Of a DNA stretch of 64,000 bases, positions 1-13,700 are shown one piece after another. The stretch is from Pachyseris speciosa. Lineage: Eukaryota > Cnidaria > Anthozoa > Scleractinia > Pachyseridae. The DNA is taken from the NCBI GenBank assembly GCA_016490735.1, contig JAEMWC010000211.1, positions 294,501-358,500 of the forward strand, read 5' to 3'. Positions within the stretch are counted from its first letter, which is position 1, and the number at the start of each line of letters is the position of its first letter. Both the position numbers and the translations under genes were made by a program. The notes below the pieces were generated by a model. It was not told the origin of the DNA and did not search any database. It worked only from the letters and a program-made list of their open reading frames with translations.

Positions 1-461
1 AATTTCAATTCCCTGGGTTTCCCTGGTTTATAGTCCTTGGGAGTGGGTTACAACAAGTAACAACGGGTCCCAGGTTTCTCTTTTCCTCCTTAAAGGGACA
101 GTACTTTCCTTAGTATCATTGCTGTCCCCAGCAATGCTGTTCTCTGAATCACTTCTAACCCCACGTTCATGCCGATTCGCTTCATTTACTCCTTAAAGTT
201 GACTGATACAGCTCCAATTTCACCCATTGTTATTATTAATTGTTATTGATTTATAACAGCGTTCTCTGTTAGCTGAAAGCCTATTACTATTATTGTTGTT
301 GTCATTGTTACATGTAATATTATTATGAAATATTATTATAAATTATTTTCTAGAATGCTCTAAGTGGCACTGAAATGTTGACATAAATGTTCACATACAT
401 TATATAGTCAACTGTTTAGTACATGCATGTACATACAATGTTTGTATTATTTTAATTTCAG

Positions 462-3247
462 AAATGGCAGGGCCTGTACCTTGGTGCTGTGGCTTTCTTA
501 ACTTTCATTTCTTTGGTATTTCAATTTCACCCTTCATTCCTGACATCTCGTTGGGCTTCAAGGAGACTTCTGTTGTTCTGTAGCTTGGTGGCATATGGTA
601 TCGGTCCATCGCTTCACTGGGTTCTGCTTCTTGGTGGATGGAGTGACTATTCTGTCAGGGTATGGCTCAACAGTCAGGCCCCAGTTGATCAGAGTGGATA
701 GCATTTATATCCAGTATTAGTATATACCACACAAGTGAATAGTGCTTTTCGCACACTCTTTTTGGTTAACTCGGAGGTGATAAGCAAGTACTATTCACCC
801 TGAGCAGCCGGCGCGCGAGATTTTACAATATCCGACCACTTGTCGGTATATTGTCACACATAAAGTAATGTTTTGGTCCGCTAATTATTCAGCTTGTGTG
901 GTATATACTAAAACAATATTATTATTTACCCCAGTGTCGGTGAAAGTGGTGGATATTTACCTCGCTGCTTCGCGGCTCGGTAAATATCCACCACTATTCA
1001 CCTCCACTTCGGTGAATAATATGTAAATCACTGTCCAGTGGATAAATGCATATTATTTGCCATACGTTTTATCCCCTGGATAGTGACTTAAGCCTGGTTT
1101 TCAATAGCGATGCATAGTGTTCCAGATAAGAGGGGGGTCTCGGAAATTTGACCTGATTGAATTCCTTGTTGACACCCTGCCTTAATATCTTATCAGGAAC
1201 CCTCGATGCAAGGGCAAGCGCAAGCACAAGAGCATTTACTTCACCACAAAAACGGGCGTAACACAAGCATAAGCTTAAGGATCAAATTTTTCCTTTTCCT
1301 TGTGCTTGCACTTATCCTTGCATTTACTTGCATGCACAAAACTCCAAGAACATATTTTTGGATCCAAAAAGCTACAGAAACTGTATCTTTAGTGCACAGT
1401 GCCGAACTCCAGAAATTTGATTTTGAATAATTTGGAATGGGAAAATATTCCATACTCCCCAAAATTAAGAATTATATGTATGTTGAGCCAGTTTACAAGA
1501 AAAGTTGGTGTGGATTGTTAGAAAACGATTGGAAAAAATTTTTCCTGGCCTGAAAACCCTTCAACAGTTTTCAGAAATGGGTGTCAGGTTATTATTTGCA
1601 ATGCCATCTGCAGCAGTGCTGGTGTTCTCTCTATGTTCCCAGATTAAAAGATTCTCACTTATGCACTTTGAAGTGCACTGCATAATCAAGCCTGCCTTCT
1701 TTTTTGTTTGACTACTGTAACCGACAATTTCTTAATAAAATTATGAACCTTTTTTTGTTCCCTTATTTTTCAGCTGTTTGTTCCAAAGGTGCTCGTGGTG
1801 TATTTGTTGGGAATACTTGCACTAGGATTTTATGCTCTAAAAATTCCAGAAAGATACTTTCCAGGTAAACCATCAAGTGTTTAAATTGCTTTCATTTTAC
1901 TCTACAAAATTTATGTAAATCTTGCTACAATCAATAAATATTATTACTGCAGAATGCACTGCACAATTTAAAGTGCTGAGAAGTGGATTTCATTATTATT
2001 TTGTTCTTTTAGTAGAGAAACTGTCTCTGGAACAAAGTTTTTGTGTTGGATTTGCTACATACTAAATCTATATCCCATTTGATGTACTGTGTTCATATAA
2101 TTTTTATTTCCGCTTCAAATTTCTGTTAATTTAAAATTTAGAAGTCTTATTGAAATAATATCATTTATACCAATTATATTTCCACTTGAATGCTGATTCG
2201 TGAAATAATTTTACATGTTTTCTTGGAGTACCGTTGTTTAAGGTAACTTGAGAGCATTTTTCATTTGACCTTGAAATATGCTTGTCATAAGTTTTCATAG
2301 ATTAATTCATCTGCCCACTAATCAAAACATCAAAACAAAATTAAGTCTTGTTTGCTTTCCCCACCAAAGAAAACCATAAATAAATGTATGTTTAATCGAC
2401 CAATAAATCAAGTCACTTTAAAGAAATATCACTGGATTTTCAGAATGTTCTCAAGCAATGGTGAAAACCAATGAAAAGCAGGGTTTTCATTAATTTTTCA
2501 AGTAAAAGGAGACCTGATTAGGTGTAGCCAGGTACCCTGAGCAAATTTGATAGGCAGAGCTTTCAATTTTGCACCTAAAAAAGCCGGGTATTCCCTTCAG
2601 AGTAGACAGGTGCCGGCACTCGGGTCCCGGCTTCTAATACAAACACTGGAAAAGCAACACATGCATGTATGCAACTTTTGTTTGCTAAGCAATCAAATTG
2701 CTACTTTCCTGTTAAACTTGTTTCTTTAATTTCATTTGCCTATACAAGTTTAAGGTCAAACAAAATTGCCCCATTTTCTATCCTTACATTGTAAGCTTTG
2801 ACACAGTTGCCAATTAATGACTCAGCATGTACTCTGTCAAGAGTCATCCAGACAATCTCTTCCTTCAGCTGTGTCCACTGAAACTGCATGACCAATCAAA
2901 CCACAGAGTGTAGGAGAGTCATCTAGTGTCAAGTGTGTGCTTCATCTTGTGGTCTTAAAAAATGGATTTAGTGATAGGTAAAAAAGCTTCACACATGCCA
3001 TTAAAGTTTACGAACAACAGTGGCAAGGCAAAATTTCACTCATCTCATTTTGATCACTATTTAAACTCGATTTGCAGGTAAAGTTAACTTTGTGGGCTCC
3101 AGCCATCAGTGGTGGCATTTATTTATCGTATTGGCTTACTATTGGTGGCACCAATCCAATGTCATCTACATGGAATACAGACTCAAATACCAGTGCTCAC
3201 CTTACAGTGAACTTACATCTTCTGTACTACCCTTGGATTCTTTATAG
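462..3247 (+). CDS. PAQR3: Progestin and adipoQ receptor 3 (PAQR3/RKTG), C-terminal exons
   Basis: Three exons: 462-659 (phase 0 at both ends), 1774-1864 and 3078-3247 (stop TAG 3245-3247). Joined, they encode the last 152 residues; the 5' part lies left of the window. Each junction has AG/GT signals and phases agree. The peptide matches PAQR3 as I remember it: a loop with FHPSFLTSRW, then YGIGPSLHWV, then KIPERYFPG, GSSHQWWH and YYWWHQS. The late HQxWH segment carries the metal-binding histidines of this seven-helix family. PAQR3 is a Golgi protein known in vertebrates to tether Raf kinase and to influence lipid and secretory traffic; that role is from family knowledge. The PERYFPG and WWHQS signatures separate it from PAQR10/11 and the adiponectin receptors. 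A possible AATAAA lies at 3385-3390. It converges on GEN1, whose stop is about 700 bp away. Confidence 0.9.
718..910. mobile_element. Small MITE with TAGTATATACCACACAAG ends
   Basis: The 18-bp end is repeated in inverse at 893-910. Body 193 bp, non-coding, in a PAQR3 intron. A separate hairpin follows at 951-1009 (GGTGGATATTTACC / GGTAAATATCCACC). Confidence 0.7.
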
Positions 3248-3473
3248 CATTTAATACTTTGTAATTCTAACATTTGTAAGTTGACATTTGTTTATTGTTC
3301 ATACTAAAGTTGCAGAAAGAAAAAAAATTAATGAGTTGTTCGTTTGTTTTTATAGTGTCTAATACTTTTGTAGTACCAACCTTAAATAAACTGTTCCTAT
3401 TATGACATGATTGTTTTGCTGCCTTATTGTTCATAGTTAAGTTCCAAAAAGAACAATGAGATATTAGTAATGC

Positions 3474-3703
3474 AATTGAAGGGCTTGGGATAATGTACAC
3501 TACTTGCCAAGTGACTTTTGGGTGAACATGTTTTTTGTCCCATGTTTTCTTGAAAACTAAGCACAAAACAGCAACAAACTACCGGGCAATCACACGAAAA
3601 TGAGCCTGTATGCAGTTAAAAAATAAGCAATTTTTGGGCCAAATAAAAAAAAAACTGCAAAATCACTTAGCGTACATGTAGTGTTTTTCTGATCCCTTCA
3701 ATT
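3474..3703. mobile_element. Short MITE with AATTGAAGGG ends, copy 1
   Basis: AATTGAAGGG at the left and CCCTTCAATT at the right. The family recurs at 25444-25672 and 42755-43028, and similar sequence starts at 47690. It lies between the PAQR3 and GEN1 stop codons. Confidence 0.6.
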
Positions 3704-3944
3704 AACTAGGCATTGTCATATGGACCTCGCTGTTTTTAGCTTAAAAATGCATTGTTATCAAAACTTAGTACATTAAAGGGACACCAACACACCATTTTAA
3801 CACCTGTTACCAAAGAATAGTTACTGCACTGAAACTTTAATTTTTCATGTATAAAATTACATCAATGCTCTGTCCTGTTTTGCTGAGGTTCAGTGCTACA
3901 TGTAAGTGTTATTCACCGCATGACTCTAGTAATAAACTTTGAGT

Positions 3945-6900
3945 TTATTTCTCATCTGTGGCAGTAGAGATGGAGCGCAGACTAGCCAGGCGTTGCTTTG
4001 CACTGAACTTCTTCCCGAGTCGTTGAAACAGTGGTGCAGGCATGTGATCATCAAATGGGGAATCAACATTTTCTTTCCCAGAGTCTCGCTTATGTAGCAT
4101 TCCAGAACTCCTGACAGTGTTGACTTCATCTGTAGTATCACACTGTGAAGCCTTCAGTGGTGAATTGTTGTGGTAATGAGGTGCAATGGAAATGCATGGA
4201 CTTATGTGGCTTGAATTTTTTGCCAGCTCCTCATCTTTGCATGAGGCAGTGTTCAGTTTTGCAGTAGAGATATCTTGTAAAACATTAGACACACACCCAC
4301 TACCAGCATTTTCTTTGAACTCTTGGGTTATTGGGCAACTGACATAAGCATCACAATGCAAATGTGGCTTTGCATCCTGCACTGATTTCTGTAAGGAATT
4401 GACCCTTGAACTGTCCACTGTCTGTGTGGAGAGATTCATAAAAAGAGAAGGTTTACCATGATCATGGCCATCTGTTTCCTCCTTGTTTCCATCATTATCG
4501 CTGGACCAAAGGTCACTGGTGCCAAAGATCTCACTCAGGTCAGCTTGACTCTGCAGGGTTTCTGATTTCCGTGTTTTCAAGATCTGCTTCAAAAGAGGCT
4601 CTTCTCTACAATAATAACTCTCATCATCATCACTTGAATCAACAACAATTATATTTTCAGGACATGAGATTGGTTTCCTTTCTGCTTTCTTTGCTCCAAG
4701 TGATGTCACTGGCTCCTCACAGTAAAGGCTAAACCTATTATGTTCTCTTTCATCATTACCATTACAAAGGTCCAACACGTCTGGGTTACACTTGGCAGCC
4801 TCTAACTTTAAAACCTCACATTTCTTGGAGTCACAAAAATTGTGACTACTGTCACTGGACCTGCTTTCTTGGTTGTGTGTAGTAGTACCTGATGTAACTT
4901 TCAAAACATGAGGGATGCTACCCCTGTTGTAATCTTGTATGCCGTGATCTCCATCATCATCACCATCGTCATCATCATCTTCGTCACTATCACAATCACC
5001 ACCATCTCTAGTAGAACAATTAGCAACAAAACTGCCATGGCCATCATTCATTCTTGCAAAGGAACCAAAACCCTCTGGGGAATGTGGATCATGATCACTG
5101 CTGGAAGGGAGTATGGAATCAATGATGCCCTGCAAAGAGTCCTCTTCTTCTTCTTCGTTATCACCAGCCATGTGAGGTGTATCATCCGAGATTGCAGACA
5201 CACAGCAGTGTTCAGGTGGATGGCACACATTCAGATCTTTCAGTTGCTGTGACAGCAAGCCCATTTCACTTTCACAGCCATTAGGTGGCGATACTTTTTC
5301 TCGTTGTTTCTTCTCTGCAATGATCATAAAATTAATGTCAGTAGAAGTGAGAATCACTGGATGAATATTTTTAGTGGTCCAGCCGTGTAAGTAGCAGGTG
5401 CATAAGAGACTACTTTTTGGGTGAACAAAGAAGCTTGCATTAGGGGAGAGAGGTGAGTTAATATTTATGTTGCTCTCAATCCCTGTACCTCTCCTCTCCC
5501 CAATTTTCCTTACTCACTGTAGAGAGCGAGGGAAATAAAGACACTGGACGGAGATTACCATGCACCATGCTATACATGACATTTACATTTCACACCCACT
5601 TGTAACCCAAAACCAAATGACTGACTGATTGCATTTGACTTCTTAGCATTTTCTGGAAGTACTTGACTGTATAAAATCTTAGAGTGGTTTTCAATTGAGT
5701 GTCGAAAGTAATTATGGTTTTGCTTTGGTTTTGCATCACTTCGCTCTATGATTGGCCAGGAAAATTCACGCCACTTTCTCAACCAATGAGACGCAAAACC
5801 AAAACCAATTGTGACTTGCACACGCATATTTTCCCGCGCTTTACGCCGGCTACATGTAATTGCTTCGTATTCTGCTTGGCTCATTGCACTGCTTACTTCT
5901 GTTGTGATTGGCTGGAGTAATTGCTTTGGTTTTGGTTTTACGGCACTCAATTGAAAACCGCTCTATGTGAACACAATTTCTAAAATGTTGATTGAATCAC
6001 TGCTCAATCGTAAGTCAGAGTGAATGGTACTGGTAATCGGTAATATGGTAATCGTAAGAGTGAATGGTACTGTTGACTACTTTTGCTGGTCTCCATAGAT
6101 TCCTGTTTTTTGTTCATTAATCAACTCGGTCAATAATTTCTTTATCTTTATCACTCATTTCAATGAATTGGTGAACTTTATTCTTTTCATTCAAGTAAAA
6201 TGAAAACTTAAGTGCTGGCCAGTGTTAAAGTTAAGAAAAAACAAGGTTTTACATGTAACACTCTATACATGTATAATCATCATGTAAGTGGCAAACAGGT
6301 TAACAAGAAATCAAAGCTGAACAAAGAAGGAACATTTTGTCAACTTACTTGGCTTTTTTGACAGCTTTGCTTCCAATCCCTTGTGAAATTCTTCCACTAG
6401 GTCAGGATAAACCTGATTAAAAAGCTGGCAGGAATGTAAACCCAACATCAAAATGAAAACTGAAAACATTTGATTTAAAAGCCAACGGAAGGGTGTTCTG
6501 CAGAAGGGGCATATATCGCTTTTTTGCCTTAAAATCCAAATCTCTCTTAATTCATCCTACTTTGGCATACAGACTGGTTATTGTGTCAGAAATGAAGTTC
6601 TGCACTTATTTTTGTGATTTAAACGCCTGGATTTGGCAAATTAGCCTATGACTTTCACCTACAACCGGTAGGACCAACTCAAACAAATGAAATCAATCAT
6701 GCATCAGATCCTTTTGTTTCTGTTTCTTGAGTTTTGGGGAAAAGTCATAAGCTAATCCTTTGGCTCCTAGTTTTCTAATCACAAAATACCCTAACCACAG
6801 AACTTCATTTCTGACACCATTTCTAGTCTATAAATTGCCAAAGCAGAGTGAGTTTAGAGAGATTTTGGATTTTATGGCAAAAAAGCGATAAACGCCCCTT

Positions 6901-9900
6901 TTGCAGAACACCCTTCAATTATTCCTTGTTTTAAATAAGTGATTTTATTGCAAGCAACCATCTCTTAGCATACACTGTATTTACTATCTTCTGACTGAAT
7001 AGGCTGTGCCCAAATCAACTCATATTTTACCGGATGAATAAATAAGGCTATTGAAATTACTACTTGTCACTGTTTAACAGTGTACCAGCCGGCCACTTTT
7101 GCATGCATCAAAGGAACAACAGTTCACAGGGATTTCATTAGAAGCCAGCAACAAGCAAAAATCGTCCACCGACGCCTACTTTGTCCATATTTTCACTCAA
7201 ATTTATTTAAAAATTCATCATGTCACTGCTTTCTTTAGTTTAATAGCTCAGACGGCTATTTCAAAACTTATTGAAACCCCTGAGTTCAGACAGATGACAG
7301 AAAGGAAGATACATGCCCCCATTAATCCCAGAACTCTGCACTAGGGAATTTACTGTGTGCCTTGGATAGATCCTGGTAAGACCTAATTTTGTATTTATTA
7401 ATCTGTTATTTCATAAATTAAAAAGAATAACAAACAAACTCATACCAACCTGTCTGGTTTCGATGGTCACAAAAGAAGATGGACATGTTTCACCCAATTC
7501 TACATTTTGCCACTCAACTTCATAGCACTCTACCTTCTGCTGAATTCGAGCTTTCACTATTCTACCGATTAAAAAAAAAAAAGAATTAGTTTAGTTACTT
7601 TTCAGATGAAAATTTAACATTTAACACACAAAAAATCTCATGCTGAATTCTAGAAAATAAAACCAGCAGGGAGTAAGTGAAAACAAAGAAGAGGTTGATT
7701 TATATTAAAAACTGACGTCCACCTTTGTAATTTGCTGGAAGAACGGCATAGCAACACGAGTATTTATTACTGTGATGTACACTACTGTATAGCTTGTTGG
7801 TGTTTACATTGTGGTCACAGGAATGTATATGCAATGTAATACAATGCTATCATTGGATATTGCTATTAAAAAGTTTGTATATGCTACATCTGCGGAACCA
7901 CCAACCCAGGGCTACCTTCAACAACCGTAATATTATTTTACTGCATGGGAATCATGCCACTGTTTTGAATACCTAAAGAAATTCCTATTTAGTCAAGCCA
8001 CCAAACAGAATAATTGCTGAATTCTCTAAAACCCTTCACACCTCCTCACCACTGAATGAATGAATGGTACAATTTGCATGCAAATGTCCATTTACCAGAA
8101 CAGCATGAAAGTCACAGTAGGCAGCATGCTTCATTGATGAAAAAGTTTCATGATAGAATCTGAAGGGAAGTTTTAATTAATAATAAATATAACATTGTAT
8201 GATTTAAATCCATCTTCAATTTAAAACTAACCTTTCTGGCTGAACAAGTGTTGTTGAACGTTGTTCCAGTGATGATGTCATTTGCCAGTAAGTGATCAAC
8301 AGAAGAACCTTGAATGACAGATGCAACGCGTTAGTGCTAAGAGGACAAATTGCATCGCATATGTGCTTGCTGATCCTACCACCTTCACAGTTCACCAAAA
8401 TAATTATCATGTCTAGGTTTACACTGTATGACCATGTCCCATTAAGTCCAAAGTGAGTCAATTGTTACATAAATTAATGCCTTAAATTAATTGTGAATAT
8501 TTGATGAATTTTTATGAATTTTTGCAAACATAATTTTCTTCTCCCTCCTATCCATATGGTTGACACCCCCTAAAATGGTTAAATTTCTTTTTCCAAAATG
8601 AATGACTGTCTTGTAAGACATACATGTATGTCATGTTAATCTGTGCACCAAGAACTGAAAAATAAGCTATAGTTTCTGGGTACACCAAGTATGTCAAAAC
8701 ATTAAGACATGCTCAAAGTCAGGGCTCAACACTATCTTTTCACACCACTTTCCACTTTGGAAAGTAGATTTCAAAATTTACCTTACACTTCAAAATTTTA
8801 GTTTCCAAAAATTACAGTAATTGTACCATCGATATAATTATACTTTTCTTATTTGTCTGGCGGGTAAAACCAAACCAAAGAGTCATTCTTTACTGTCACC
8901 TATCTCCAATATGCCACATTTGGTTACCACGTATACTAATGTTGAACCTAGACCTCCTTTCAGGGAGTTCTTTCGATCCTCTAATATGGCAAAAAATGCA
9001 AGTATGCACGGCAAAATTTGTCCTTATCAAGAGACAAACAATGTCCAAGGGTTGCTTTCTCGTTTCATTTGCAAACGTTTTGACTAAAGCCTTTTAAAAG
9101 AAATATCTGGTTTCCATCATAGCCCATCATATGTTTTACTCTCCAAGAGGTAGATTTGCCCTCCAATGGAAAGTGGGTGAGTGTCGAGTCCTGAAAGTAG
9201 TTCATTTTTTAGTTTAAAACTCACTTGTCTAAAAAATGTCACTTCCTTAATAACATATCACTTTTGAAATAATACTAATCAATAGAATGGGCCCTTTGCA
9301 GCTCCAGGTCAGTCACGTGGTAAAAAAGTGCCATGCTGGAGAGCAAGCAATGCACTGGAACAAAGAGCTTACATCATTTAAAACGGTAATTTTCTTTGTT
9401 TGTCATGTCCCAGTGCGTTGCTCGCTCTCCAGCATGGCACTTTTTTACCATGTGACTGACCAGCTGCAAATGGCCCATTGTGCATCACACATGGGTTAAT
9501 GGAAATAGTATTCACTGATATGGGAAAAAATGCTGTTTGCCTTAGGGCATGAAAGGATGTGGGAATTTCCTATTCCATGTTGATCTACAGGTAGGATGAC
9601 AGAATAGTGGAATGAAAGTCAGAACACACTCCCCAAATCCTAAATGTACAGTGGTAGGAAATACCACTGAAAGGCCTTCATTAGGCCTAATGAAGCTTGA
9701 TGGATCTTAATTGACTGATCATGGCTATACCCCACCCTTGCTAATTTTCAGATTTGAGGGAGGTATATTCACCGTATATATTCTGCCAGTGCCCTCTCGC
9801 ATGATATTCTTGAATCTAACTACCAGCTCTTCAAATCATTTACCTTGTCCCTTGTGTATTCCTCCGGCCATTCCAGATTCTTCAAGCAAAATTCCTTGGA

Positions 9901-10643
9901 ACAAGAAAATCAGAAAAAGACATGCAGCATTTTTACTACTGGATATGGCAATATGATATGGAGGAATTCTAAAGCCAAGATTTGTGAAACATGATTCAGT
10001 GTGGTGTTGATAATAATAAATTATTCTTGCTGCCAGGTGAAATTCAAATCGAAAAACTGTTTGTAATGGATTGAAAACAACTATAAATGGATTTGTTTTG
10101 AGCTTTTGACACAACTGATTCAAGAAAATTTTCTCCCAGCTGAAGCTCACACACTGTATCATGAAAAGCTGTGCCCTCAACACACAATCTTCCTTTAGTT
10201 TTTCCTATCTTTCTGTTTTTGACAGTATTAATCTCACACTTTCAACATTTAACACAACAAGAGAAAAAAAACCTTGTTGATACTCTCTCAGACAGCAAAA
10301 TTTCCAACAATACCAGTTACTCAACATACCATGACATTACAACTCAAAACTTAAATGCATATTTTATTAAATCACATAGATGTCTGCAACAAACAATAAC
10401 AAGACTGTCTTGTCTTGACTTGCAACTCTAGAGGATCTGCACGTATATATCAATATCTACAGAATGATAGATTGCAATGTGACATGTCACCTGGAGTCCT
10501 TGTAGGTCTGGACTCATAATCTTGAGAGAAATTCGTTGAGGGACCACTTTGGGAGCCAAAAACTCTTGAATTACCTGGGAGTATTTCAGAGTGGGAACCA
10601 AGTAATCAATCAACAACCATCTTAAGCCATACATGTTAATTTA

Positions 10644-10728
<85 letters not shown>

Positions 10729-13700
10729 GCTAATGTTATAACTTCCATCACTCATATGTCTTCTTATGTTGGCACTAAAAAAATTTTGTTTTGCCTTTCC
10801 GGTCGGAATCCCACAGGAAACGTTTACCATTGAAATGAAAAAAAAAAGAGCCTGATGGCTGGTGATCAATGTTAAAGTAATAACAACCCAGGGCTAGAAA
10901 ATGGGCAAGCCCATGCTTTTATTGGTTGACTTCCTCTATCCACTTTTATTCAAGCATAGAAAATGAACGGGGGTGGCACAATGATACAAAAGCCACTTCT
11001 TTGTGCATCCTGTTAAGGATCCTGATGCATCAAAGACTCAGTCTGTTTTCTAATCAGTGCTTAATCTCATTCATATAAAACAGTGAAACATTTTACAGAT
11101 GTATGAACCCAAGAGTGACAACTTTAGACTAGAGTGTTTACTATGCAATGTAAAACTAACACAACTTACAGTAAATAAACAACAACAACAACAACAACAA
11201 CAACCTTTATTTATGTGTCAAATCTAAAATAGCAGTTATACAACCACTAACTGGGGACACTAAATACTACCTAAAAAATTTTAGAAATTTAAAAATAAAA
11301 CAATATATATGTACAATTAAAAATCTAACCTAAGTCTTACATAAAAGGCAGTTTTCACATTTACTATCAGTCAATTTAGAAACAAGGTCTATTCTACGTA
11401 TGTTACATTTAAAAGATGATATGGATGTCAGTTCTCTTACATTTCTTGGTACAATTGCCCATATTTTGGGTCCCATATATCTAAGCGAATGTTTTCCAAA
11501 AGTAACAGTATTAAATCTAGGTATACCAAAATCATTATTACGCAGTGTGTACTTAAGTTGTGGAATTGTGGAACCTGAAGTGATATTTGAAGGAATTTAT
11601 GCAGTTTGTGCCTCCTTGAGGGTCAATGGAGTTCTGTTATGCAGATGCACCAGTGCATTCACCTAATGTCGACATTCCCTCATGCCCTGTGGTGTTTTTG
11701 TGATGCACTTGCGCCCAGTGCATCCACCAGGGGTCTGCATTCCCTTGCGGTTTGTGGTGTTTGTTCTTGCACAAGTGCCAGTGCATGCTTTGAGCTAGCA
11801 TTGGTAACCCTATGCAGTCAGCTGTCTTCTGTTCTCCACATGCGCCTGGATTCCTCATGCATTCATCATAGCGTATTTGCAGAGCTTGTGCTAACGCCGT
11901 TCTGTCTTCTGCATATTTTCTGGGTTCCCCCCCCACCCTCCCTTGGTTCCACTGTTCTTCCAGCGTGACAGGTGCCTTTCTTCCCTTCTGCATGGGGGCT
12001 CATGGCTGGGTTGCCAGGATTTGCCAGCCATGGGAGCAGTCTCATCTACAAGCTGGCTAGCAATAATGGACACTCCTGGATATGGGACACCCAACCTCCA
12101 CTTAGCGATGCAGTTGTTAATTTAATGAAATTAGAGACTGACCTCTGGATGTGGAAAGTTCTTGTCTTTGAGAGCTTTGCTGGTAACAAAATATTTTTGG
12201 AAAAAAATCAGCAATCAGTAGAAACAAATTGGAATGAAAATTTGTACCAATGGAAGTGTATCATGTAAGAAGAGATGTGAAGGGAAGGGAAAGGAGAGAA
12301 AAGGAATGGGGAAAGGAGAAGACAAGAGAAAGGAAGAAAAGAGAGAAGAAGAAAGGACAAGAGAAAGAAGATAAGAGGGAAGAGGAGAGGAGAGGAGAGA
12401 AGGGAAAAGAAGGGTGTGAAGAGAAGAGGAAAGGAGAAGAGAAAGAAAATAAGAGGGAGGAGGAGAGGAGAGAAGAGAATGGAAAAGAAGGGCATGAAGA
12501 GAAGAGGAAAGGAGAAGAGAGGAAAGGGAATGAGATACATGTGTAAGACCAATGTCAAGTTATTTGCTAATCTGCTGTCTAATAAGGAGTAAGAAAAGGT
12601 AATTGAAAAATTAACAAAAATACCATTTAACTAATTTCTCCACGCTTGAAAGGTCCTCATCTTGGCAAGTACCCCTTGACCATTCATAAAACCTTGTTTT
12701 TACAATAAAAACATTGTTAGTTTTTTTCTACAAAGTAAAATGATCAAGGCAAAGAAAAGACATTAGGAGTTTCTTGGTGAAAATCCTTGTTGAGGACCCT
12801 AGAGATGGGGTGTAAAAAAACAGGGTCTTTGGATTTCAGGGGCACAACAGATGTTGAAATCATGCTTGTTTTTTCCATTATTCAGAAAAAAAATTAATTT
12901 AATAACTACTTCTTGTGACACCATAATCTTTCACCTTTTGATTAAGTCACCACGATTAATGTTTTTCATCATTTTCATGGCAATTTCTTTTCCAACACCT
13001 GGAACTCCGTGAGGTAGGTAGTCACAGCCAAGTAGCAATGCAAGTGCTACTAACTTCTGCCTGTTGAGATCTAACAGATAACGTACATGGGGACATCAAT
13101 GCAATGTGAAGTACATTTAACAACTTGACTTCTATTTTTTTTTATCTTTTTTTTTTTTTCAACCTTTATGAAAGTACACCAAATGAGGATGAAGTGGTAG
13201 GCTTAATAGTCCCAAAGGTACAGGGTATAGGGAGGTTCAGTAGAGAAGGAGGCAGCTTATTACAAGTTATTTTGACTTTCAAAGAGGGGGTTACATGTAT
13301 ATGAAAGACGAGGCCAATAGGGATTTTAAAGTAGTTTTTCACACTGGCCAGCTAGCTATGGCACAGTTTTGTTAACTTCATCCAAAATCTAAATTCATTT
13401 AAACATTTAGCTAAACTACCACTGAAAGTTTAATGAACCTCTTCTGTGTGTTGCACAGTTATCATCTATTATATCTCTCACTTAGTACGCACACTGTGAT
13501 TGATCGATTTTGAGGGCCGCATTCTACAATACGGCTCACTTGACTTCAACTAGTATTCTTTTCCATGTGCCGGATTAACCTCAGAGATGATAATAAATAT
13601 CTTACTAACCTCCTTTTCTCAGTCCATACTATAAGTTACAGATCAGGCGTTTTTTTTTCCCAATAATTTATGGCCCGTGTGCTTCGCACCCGGGCCATAA

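Noticed and set aside
4908..5252. Plus-strand 114-residue isoleucine-rich frame
   Set aside because: Complement of the aspartate-rich run in the GEN1 last exon.
10633..10869. Open frames of poly-isoleucine and poly-asparagine
   Set aside because: They are translations of the (ATT)n microsatellite.
11637..11993. Cys/His-rich minus-strand frames as the missing GEN1 zinc exon
   Set aside because: Cysteine spacing does not match the human C-x2-C pattern, and the sequence is a two-copy tandem repeat.
12208..12558. Charged (KE-rich) and hydrophobic (FPLL-rich) frames on both strands
   Set aside because: Pure consequence of the polypurine tract; no codon or motif signal.
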